A stretch of DNA of 64,000 bases from Deinandra increscens subsp. villosa. Lineage: Eukaryota > Streptophyta > Magnoliopsida > Asterales > Asteraceae. Positions 33,029 through 41,177 of the stretch are shown in pieces. Under the pieces are notes generated by a model. That model saw only the letters and a program-made list of their open reading frames with translations. It was not told the origin of the DNA and searched no databases. The stretch is from the NCBI GenBank assembly GCA_039602395.1, contig JBCNJP010000023.1:90544177-90608176 (forward strand), written 5' to 3'. The position numbers and the translations under genes are program-made. How positions within the stretch are numbered: the stretch's first letter is position 1; every line of letters starts with the position of its first letter.

Positions 33029-35507
33029 TAGACCTGGCAAAACGGGTGGGTCGGGTCGGGTTGGGTCACGGGTTAAAGCAGGTCAATTTGATAACGGGTC
33101 AAGGCGGGTGCGGGTCCATACGGGTGCGAGTCAGAATGGGTCGATTTTAAAATTGCCTAAATTATCCATTTATGGACAAAAATGTAATCAAGCTGATAAA
33201 AGTAGAACTTTCTTGTTGGAAAACCCATAAAAATAAAAACTTGCTATAAAACAGTAGAATTTTAAGTTTCAACCAAAATCCATACTTACACTTTAGAAAC
33301 GAGTACACCATAAAAATAAAACATTCTTATAAGAAACCCATATGTTTCTTATCAAATATAGTGATAGTGTTGCATACAAATAACACTTAACATGAAAAAT
33401 TAACTTACATAAAAATATATGATATGAACTTAAATTTGAGAAACTCACGTTTCACACTATATTTTAACAGGGTTGTATGAAACATTTATAATATATTTCC
33501 GTCATAACAGTGGCCAAAAATAGATGCATAAGATGCAAGTTAAATAGTTTTTCTCTTAGAAAAATTATAGGTGTTATTGTTCAAAAAGGAAACTATAGAA
33601 AGCCTAGAAGTTAAGAGCATGGAGACATTAGATCACTACTTTAATCTATCAGCTCCAGGAAAGGGATCAACTTTGACTTGCAAACTCAAATTTTCTTGTT
33701 TTCAAAATCAAAAATGGGCACCTATGGTTTTCTATATGTATTATTTGTAACATCATCTCTAATTATCAAACAAAATTCTATTATCAAGTTACACAAAGTT
33801 GCACAAAAATCCAGTTAAATAGGTATCCTGAGCTCTTTAATCCTTTGCATTCACATATAATAAAATGCCACACATAAAACCATCAAAATGATGAGTACAT
33901 GCCTCGAGAATAGCTTCATGGATGGTCCAACAAACAGTATGCAAATGCCATTTTTGTATATTTTTGAATGTGACATCTAGGCAAATCTCAAATCGTTCTG
34001 TAATGTCCACGAGAGATATCGGTCATAAAGAATTTCCCGTCTCAAATGTCCACGAGCAGAACTCGACGCTTAAACATGCTTGAACCGCCTCTCAAGTATT
34101 ACTCATGCAGCTAAAAGGCAAATAGGTGAATTCCATGTGACAGAGATGAAAATATTGGTTGCTATGAGAGATAAGATGACCAGTTCATGAGTCCTATTAA
34201 TACTTTTATCAAGCAAAGAACTTCATAGCAACCAATAAACACATGAAATGTTGTATAATAAGGCTCACCAGTTGAAAGGATTAGGTATTAAAGTAAATGA
34301 ATTTCTTAAATCAAAAAATCAAAAAGCAACCAGATAATTATATAAATCAAAAAATCTAGTTAGGAAATCAAGCATCTAACGAACCCTTCAATTTGGCACA
34401 ACCGATAATTTAGTCCTTGTAACATTTACAGAACTAAATCATTCAATTGGAGATGTATAACATATATTACACAATCCAGATATTTAAACAAATAAGCTAA
34501 GCCAATAATCATGATGCCATCATTTCTATACCCTAATACAATAACCAAATCAAATTGAACACCGGGAAAATTACCAACTTCGAAGTGATTTTTATAGGCT
34601 TATCCAGGGTTGAATCGAGAACTATGTTGTCAAATTGAGTCATGAAATTGACTAAATACGATTTTCAATTGTATTTCTCCCCTAAATCAGTATCACTTGA
34701 GCCATTTGTGGATTGAATTTTGGGATTGAGATTTGAGGATGATCTTCAAATTGATGTAAGATGAGAATGTGAGAAATTGTGATTTAGGAACACTGCTATA
34801 ATGTTGTGTATCTGTCCTGTCGACCCGCATCTTAAACATTTTTTTTTTGAACGGCAGTATAAAGAATTTATTAAGAACGCTCAGAAGCGAGCAAAGTTAC
34901 ATGAAAAGAAGAGGGTTTCTCAACCAGTTGGGCCACCCAATTATAACTTTATTCATTCTAGCACTATACCACATAAACAAAAAATAAGTAATAGTATAAA
35001 AATTGATGTTGTTCATGATGTTGTTACTTTTAAAGATGTATTCATTCCGAGTGTTCCAAATGCACCACCACATGGAGAACAAGATGGTGTGAATGAGATT
35101 TTTTTTCCTTCTCGCAAGATTAGAGTCTTCAATCTCCTAAAACAAACATTTGGGATTACGGTTATACATCCAACCGATGTTTAGCCAACCTTTCACCTGA
35201 TCGATAGTTCTAGAAGCAAAATCACACTCACAAAAGATATGTTTAACTGATTTCATCGACTTGCAACAAATGGGGCATAAAATGTCATTAATCTCCATGC
35301 CTCTCTTGGATAGATTTTCTCTCGTTGGAAGCTTGTCAAGGAAAAGCTTCCAAACCATTATGTTCACTTTCTTAAACATTTTGATTTTAAACTCACCAAT
35401 TCTAACCCTTCAATATTATTTAGTGACTCATTTCAACCCATTAGATTTAAAAAACGGAACCTTCCTAACCCAAAATTTACATTTGAGGGTTGAGATTGCC
35501 ACCCCTA
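33029..35507. mobile_element. 2.5-kb non-autonomous hAT element
   Basis: A perfect 8-bp duplication TCGGTTAC (33021-33028, 35508-35515) encloses ends TAGACCTGGC and, inverted, TAGGGGTGGC. GGGTCGGGT-type repeats follow the left end. No transposase could be recognised in the interior, which is AT-rich and holds a nested LINE fragment (34843-35369). Confidence 0.85.
34843..35369 (-). mobile_element. 5'-truncated LINE (L1 type), 3' end
   Basis: Minus strand begins inside a zf-RVT domain (KVNIMVWKLFLDKLPTREN…LCPIC…HIFCECDFA), the zinc-binding region after reverse transcriptase in plant L1 elements, then 'WCIWNTRNEYIF', and after stops and shifts ends GCCGTTC plus a poly(A) run. A 13-bp duplication TCTTAAACATTTT (34830-34842, 35370-35382) flanks it. 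Reverse transcriptase and endonuclease are absent: a dead-on-arrival copy nested in the hAT element. Confidence 0.85.
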
Positions 35508-35515
35508 TCGGTTAC

Positions 35516-36109
35516 GTAAGATAGATTATGGTCCTCCATGATGAGATTAATACAAAGTATGTTAAACAACCCGATCGTTAATTTTGGATGGTGTTTAGGA
35601 ATATGCACGTTTGATTGCTCCCCTCGTGATCTTGAAACCTAGGTGAGCATATGGGTCGGTATCTCTTCCTCTTTCATCCTAACAATATGGACCCTTGCTA
35701 TACCAAACAATAGTTGTCTACCCTTTTATGAGTTTACAATAAATACAATAATTTCTATGTTTCTCTTAATAGACACTAGATTTTCCTCATGTATCCACAA
35801 AGTAGTTTCATTGTTAAAACCGTAACGTTAAGAAAACAGATTTACAAAAAAAAAAGCGTAACAATGTTAAATTTAATAAGTCAAACACTCTAACAATTAA
35901 ACCTAGGACCTAATGGTTATGTTACACGACTATATCAATTATAACACTAAAACACATCTAATTGTGTTACGTTTTCATCTCTTCATCTATAAAAAAAATA
36001 AGCTAAATATTTGTTGGATTTCGATGCCACGTGCCATCTCTTCAATGGAGCCACATACACATGACTCAATAGTTAAAAGTTATTTAACTCAAATTTACAT
36101 GCATACTAA
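35516..36109. other. Intergenic, no recognised gene
   Basis: AT-rich; a partial tRNA-like box ('cctaggacctaatggttatg', about 35901) is too weak to call. Confidence 0.35.
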
Positions 36110-36286
36110 CATGGGCGAAGCTTCAATGGGACCGAGGGGGGGGGGGGGACCGCTCATTCGGTTTTTTCGTCCAGGAGTACCTATTTCCGTGATTTTATGT
36201 AAAAAATTATATTTTTTGAGTATCGCCCCCTCGGTATAATTTTTTAATCCCGCTCACTCGAAGATTTCTTTCAAGCTTCGCCACTG
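36110..36286. mobile_element. Short hAT MITE with poly(G) tract
   Basis: TSD CATACTAA (36102-36109, 36287-36294) and ends CATGGGCGAAGCTT / inverted CAGTGGCGAAGCTT. 177 bp, with a run of 13 G near the left end. The same terminus type as the 10564 and 54821 elements, with a different body. Confidence 0.88.
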
Positions 36287-37230
36287 CATACTAATTAATA
36301 AGATGTAATATAACATATAGGATTTATAACGTTAAGTTATAAATACATGTCTCACTTTATATATAAGACGTGTTTAATGCAAAACGATTTTAAAATGAAA
36401 ATTACAAGAGCCGTATAATTCATTTGTAATAAGTGCTTTGCATATATAATGGGAGTAAGAATATGAGGGGAGTAAGCTGTTACATACTTAAACACCGTAT
36501 TGATTATATCCGTTTGGTACTAATATATAGGGGTGAACATGGGTCGATTTTGACCTTTAATCGTAATCATAACCGACTTTTGGTTAATGGGATGTGCTTA
36601 ACCAATAGGTTTCGGTTAAGTCGGTTTTAATAGTGAGTCGGTTCGGTTTCAATTAAATTAACCAAAAACAAAATTCAAAGTTAACTTGACACAAGTTCAT
36701 AAATTTTAAGCTACTATTAGGCTACAATTGCAAACCATAACCCACATATCATAAAATTTGAGTTGGGCCTCTCTTTATAAAGCAAGATCACAAGTCTTCT
36801 TTATCAAACAAGCACTAAGGGATGTAAGAGAATCTCAAGAAAACTTTGCTTATACGTAGATGTGGGATATTGAGCTTATTTATTTTTTCCATTTGTTTGC
36901 TTTGAAGAAGAGAACTATAACCGTCAAAAGGATGTAAATCACCAATGTATTTGGATGCCATGCATATCAACATATAGATAAGAAACTTATGTTAATTTTA
37001 TGGTATAAATATCTAGATATATATGAAATCGGTTCTCTTGGATTAGTGATTCCTTTTGAGATTTGATTTCATTTTGAAATATGACAAGAGAATAGAGGAT
37101 AGGCTCATTACATTAACAATAAAAATATGGTAATTTACATTGAGCGTGAGAGCCAAATGAATCGAAAGATTCGTGTTTGGTTCGGGAAGGGATCATGGAA
37201 TTTTTGAAATGAATGGAAAGATAATCTACT

Positions 37231-37645
37231 TTCATTAAGTGATTTATTAGATAATCGAAAACAGAGAATATTGAATACTATTAGAAATTCAGAAGAATTG
37301 CGCGAAGGGGCCATCGAACAGCTGGAAAAAGCCCGGGCTCGCTTACGGAAAGTAGAAATAGAAGCAGATGAGTTTCGCGTGAATGGGTACTCTGAGATAG
37401 AGCGAGAAAAATTGAATTTGATTGATTCAACTTATAAGACTTTGGAACAACTAGAAAATTACAAAAATGAAACTATCAATTTTGAACAACAAAAGGCCAG
37501 TAATCAAGTCCGACAACGGGTTTTCCAACAAGCTTTACAAGGAGCTCTAGGAACTCTGAATAGCTGTTTAAACAACGAGTTACATTTACGTACTATCAGT
37601 GCCAATATTGGCATATTGGCGGCGATGAAAAAAATAACGGATTAG
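37231..37645 (+). pseudogene. atpF: atpF exon 2 copy (plastid ATP synthase subunit b)
   Basis: Reads DLLDNRKQRILNTIRNSEELREGAIEQLEKARARLRKVE and on to a normal stop, so exon 2 is unbroken. Exon 1, with the membrane anchor, is absent and the group II intron is cut, so no subunit b can be made in the nucleus. Few differences from plastid sequences I know suggest a fairly recent transfer. Confidence 0.92.
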
Positions 37646-37717
37646 TCCTTCTACTTTAGGCATTATTTTTAATTTATTTAATTTTTTTTTTCAAAAAAGA
37701 ATTAAGAAATACTACTC

Positions 37718-38262
37718 ATGGTAACCATTCAAGCCGACGAAATTAGTAATATTATCCGTGAACGTATTGAGCAATATAATAGAGAAGTCAAGATTGTAAA
37801 TACCGGTACCGTACTTCAAGTGGGTGATGGCATTGCTCGTATTCATGGTCTTGATGAAGTAATGGCGAGTGAATTAGTAGAATTTCAAGAGGGTACTGTA
37901 GGCATTGCTCTTAATTTGGAATCAACTAATGTTGGTGTTGTATTAATGGGTGATGGTTTGCTGATACAAGAAGGGAGTTCTGTAAAAGCAACATGAAGAA
38001 TTGCTCAGATACCAGTGAGTGAGGCCTATTTGGGTCGTGTTATAAACGCCCTGGCTAAACCTATTGATGGTAGAGGTGAAATTTCATCTTCTGAATATAG
38101 GTTAATTGAATCGCCCGCTCCGGGGATTATTTCTCGACGTTCTGTATATGAGCCTCTTCAAACAGGGCTTATTGCTATTGATTCAATGATTCCCATAGGA
38201 CGTGGTCAGCGAGAATTAATTATTGGGGACAGACAGACCGGTAAAACAAATGAAATCTTAAG
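37718..38262 (+). pseudogene. atpA: atpA 5' part copy (plastid ATP synthase alpha)
   Basis: Starts MVTIQADEISNIIRERIEQY and keeps the P-loop region GDRQTGKT near its end. A Gly codon after SSVKAT has become TGA (37994-37996), and the sequence diverges just after the P-loop, where relatives read GKTAVATDTIL. About 180 of about 507 codons remain. Broken and without a plastid promoter context. Confidence 0.93.
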
Positions 38263-38665
38263 CAAAACAGGATAATCATAATTTTTCTAATTCACCGGTT
38301 AAAAACCGTCAACACCCCGGTGTAGGTCCGGGATACTCCTTTGTTCCATAGCCCTGGGGCTATTTACAACTATCCAATTAAGAATTCTCAGATGTACTAG
38401 TACTAGCAGTGCATCAAAGATGCAGTCATCAATTCTACCGAGAGACCACAATTGCCACGAGCAAACATATTAATTTAATGACGAGGAACGCGTTTTCGGT
38501 TATTTCGGTTTCTGAAAAATGATTAACCGAAACCAAACAGTAGATATCGGTTCTCGTTATTTTGATTCGGTTATTGTCGCTTTTTTATTCGGTTTGGATA
38601 TTTCAGTTCGGTTTTTTCGGTTTCAGTTCGTTTTTTTCGGTTTTTTGCTCACCCCTACTAATATC

Positions 38666-39008
38666 ATTAAAAATACCAAAACCGAAAACACTATTCACTA
38701 AAACCGAAAACATAAAATATATAAAATATTAATACGGTCAATATAACACGTTAAAAAGTATATAATGAATGTCATTGCTGATTGATTATTGAATACTTAA
38801 ATAATTCATGAACCTAAAATAAAAAGTTGATATATGATAGAAGAGTTGTGGCGCCATGTTAGAGGATATGAACGTCACCAAATAACGCCTGAAGATCACA
38901 CGGATACCCCGTAATAAACGGCGGCAGGTTTTCCGTTGCTACATGTACAAGGCGCCACAAACCTTAATTAACATGCAATTTTTTTTTTCTTTAAATAAAA
39001 TCTAAGGT
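38666..39008. other. Intergenic, no recognised gene
   Basis: AT-rich; a patch near 38855-38965 ('cgccatgttagagg…ggcgccaca') has inverted GGCGCCA ends, possibly a small unresolved element. Confidence 0.3.
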
Positions 39009-39016
39009 AATTGTTG

Positions 39017-39429
39017 CAATGTTTTTAAAAATCTGTTCAACCGCCAACCGGTCGTTATACCGGTTTTCTAATCCCCGATTTTTTTGGACATAACCGAACC
39101 GTTTCGAACCGGGCGGTTTTTCGGTTTTTCTGGTTCAACCGGTTTTCTGACTTTTTTTATTGATTTTTTTTTAAAAAAAATTATTGTTATTTTTTATTAT
39201 TTTAAAATTTTTTAAATTATATTTTCTTGTGAAATACCTATTTGGTATGTTTTTTAGTGGATTATAATTGTATTTTAACTATTTTTGTTGGGGTGTACAT
39301 GTTTATTAGCATTTTTACAAAAAAAAATAAATCCCCTAAGTGGTTCAACCGGCCGGTCTAACCGTTCTGACCGGTCAAACCTGTCCCGAGATGTTTTCCG
39401 GTTAAAAAAAACCCGTTTTTAAAACATTG
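39017..39429. mobile_element. hAT MITE, CCGGTT-rich, inverse copy
   Basis: Same family as 27459-27870 in the opposite orientation. Ends CAATGTTTTTAAAAA / inverted CAATGTTTTAAAAACGGG; flanking 8-mers AATTGTTG and ATTTGTTG match 7 of 8. 413 bp, non-coding. Confidence 0.88.
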
Positions 39430-39458
39430 ATTTGTTGATGATTATAAGGTTTGATATT

Positions 39459-39574
39459 TTTTTTGAACGGCAAATTTGGATCACTGACGGTGGCATTACC
39501 CACCCACCCGATCATCTCCGATGCCCATCAGGAGAAAACTCACCATAGGTGAGAAAACCTCGACCCAACTCACC
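39459..39574 (-). mobile_element. 5'-truncated SINE
   Basis: A 15-bp duplication ATAAGGTYTGATATT (39444-39458, 39575-39589) flanks about 116 bp that on the minus strand end GCCGTTC plus an A-run. The body has 'ggtgagttttctcctgatgg'. No A/B box is left, so it could equally be a very short LINE tail. Confidence 0.55.
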
Positions 39575-39669
39575 ATAAGGTCTGATATTAAACTTTTGTT
39601 TTTTATACTCTATCTCCGCAACAGTTTTTCTCTAATGTGATATCCTTTACCAGTTCGAGCCCAATTGTC

Positions 39670-39791
39670 TGTAAACTTTGATAATTCTCATTAACACAAA
39701 TAATTACAAAGGCCCTATTTATACAAAACGTATTTACGAAACACCCCTCTAACTATATAAATAATACATACGAGAATTTATACATCTAATA
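39670..39791 (-). repeat. 3' LTR of the copia element
   Basis: 122 bp, identical to the other LTR except one T/A difference near its outer third. Contains a TATAAATA motif in transcript sense. Bounded outside by TTGTC. Confidence 0.95.
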
Positions 39792-41177
39792 CGCCCCCGC
39801 AGTTGGAACGTGGCCAGGCAAAACGTTCAAACTGGACTTGAAACTCTGAAACAATGGACGAGGAAGGCCTTTGGTGAATATATCTGCATATTGATACTCC
39901 GAAGGAACATGGAGAACGCGTATACGACCCAGACGCACCTGCTCCCGGACAAAATGGATATCGATCTCCACATGCTTTGTGCGCTGATGATTAACTGGGT
40001 TACCGGACAAGTACACCGCGGATACATTATCACAATAAACGACGGTTGCCTGTCGAAGAGGCACATGAAGCTCGAGCAGAAGATTACGCAACCAGGAAAT
40101 TTCAGCAACAGCATTAGCGACGCCCCTATACTCGGCTTCGGCACTAGAGCGGGATACGGTGTTCTGACGTTTAGATGACCAGGACAATAAGTTGTCCCCC
40201 ATAAAGACACAGTAGCCCGATGTCGAACGTCTAGAATCCGGGCATCCGCCCCAATCGGCATCTGAGTAGGCTGTTAACGAAACAGTCGACGTGGGACGGA
40301 TGTGCAAACCATGTGAAAGTGTCCCCTGAATATATCGGAGTATCCGCTTCATGAACTGAAAGTGGGGATCACGGGGAGCATGCATAAACAAACATACCTG
40401 TTGGACAGCGTCCACTGGTGTAGCGCTAGGCTTGCAATCCAACATAGAAGCTCGCTGTAATATATCCCGAGCATACTGCCCTTGGTTAAGAAAGAACCCG
40501 GACTTGTCACGTGTGACAGATATACCCAAAAAATGATGTAGATCCCCCAAATCGGACATAGCAAACTCCTTAGAAAGAGACTGGATAATGGTGTCCAAAA
40601 ATCTTGGATCCGAGGCGGTCAAAAGTATATCATCCACGTATAGTAAAAGATACGCAAGGTGTACTCCATCATTGTACACAAAAAGTGACGTGTCACAGAT
40701 GCTGCTTTTGAACCCCTTAGACAACAAAAAAGTGGCAAATCTCGTGTACCATGCCCGAGGGGCTTGCTTTAGCCCATATAACGACCGCTTTAGTTTACAC
40801 ACGTGATCGGGATGCGCCGGATCCGTAAAGCCCGGTGGTTGCGACATGAATACGGTTTCATTAAGATCCCCATGGAGAAAAGCGTTTTTCACATCTAATT
40901 GTCTCACCGACCACGATCTGGACAATGCGAGCGACAAGACGGTCCGTATAGTGGCCGGCTTAACAACCGGGCTGAAAGTTTCTGTGCAATCTATCCCCAC
41001 AGTTTGAGACTTACCATTTGCAACCAACCGAGCTTTATACCGCTCAAGTGACCCATCCGCTTTGAGCTTGTGACGAAACAACCACATGCATCGTATTACC
41101 GGGTGGTTGTTTGGTCTGGGGACCAGCTCCCATGTATTATTTTCCTGCAAAGCTCGAAATTCGTTAGTCATAGCCAC
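39786..41177 (-). CDS. Copia reverse transcriptase - RNase H region
   Basis: Second half of the pol reading frame, 463 codons after an in-frame TAG. Reverse transcriptase motifs: TWELVPRP at the start, YKARLVANG, VKNAFLHGDL, SLYGLKQAPRAWY, and the catalytic LLYVDDILL. RNase H follows: AYSDADWGGCPDSRRSTSGY, SRSSAEAEYR, YCDNVSAVYLSGNPVNHQRTKHVEIDIHFVRE, then ADIFTKGLP near the end. All key acidic residues are present. No ATG of its own is expected, because in copia elements this is part of one polyprotein; the frame opens with GTG GCT ATG just after the stop. Without readthrough, no reverse transcriptase would be made from this copy. Confidence 0.93.
   Translation of the reverse strand: MAMTNEFRALQENNTWELVPRPNNHPVIRCMWLFRHKLKADGSLERYKARLVANGKSQTVGIDCTETFSPVVKPATIRTVLSLALSRSWSVRQLDVKNAFLHGDLNETVFMSQPPGFTDPAHPDHVCKLKRSLYGLKQAPRAWYTRFATFLLSKGFKSSICDTSLFVYNDGVHLAYLLLYVDDILLTASDPRFLDTIIQSLSKEFAMSDLGDLHHFLGISVTRDKSGFFLNQGQYARDILQRASMLDCKPSATPVDAVQQVCLFMHAPRDPHFQFMKRILRYIQGTLSHGLHIRPTSTVSLTAYSDADWGGCPDSRRSTSGYCVFMGDNLLSWSSKRQNTVSRSSAEAEYRGVANAVAEISWLRNLLLELHVPLRQATVVYCDNVSAVYLSGNPVNHQRTKHVEIDIHFVREQVRLGRIRVLHVPSEYQYADIFTKGLPRPLFQSFKSSLNVLPGHVPTAGAY

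Larger units (their letters stand above)
37024..38262 (+). other. Nuclear plastid DNA insertion (atpF intron - atpF - atpA)
   Basis: Order and orientation match the plastid large ATP synthase operon: 3' part of the atpF group II intron (with a domain V-like hairpin around 37148-37190), atpF exon 2, a 72-bp spacer, and the atpA 5' part. It breaks off in atpA. The left border is approximate. An adjoining stretch to about 38480 ('caccccggtgtaggtccggg…') might be further organelle DNA that I could not identify. Confidence 0.9.
36528..38657. mobile_element. hAT element containing plastid DNA
   Basis: Ends TAGGGGTGAACA (36528) and, inverted, TAGGGGTGAGCA (38657). Flanking 8-mers CTAATATA and CTAATATC match at 7 of 8. 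Both arms carry hAT-like CGGTT/AACCG-rich text. About 1.2 kb in the middle is a plastid atpF-atpA segment, so either plastid DNA landed in an existing hAT element or the element mobilised it. Confidence 0.7.

Noticed and set aside
37231..38262. atpF and atpA as working plastid genes or as plastid contamination
   Set aside because: Flanked by nuclear hAT sequence, atpF exon 1 missing, TGA in atpA and truncation: a nuclear insertion.
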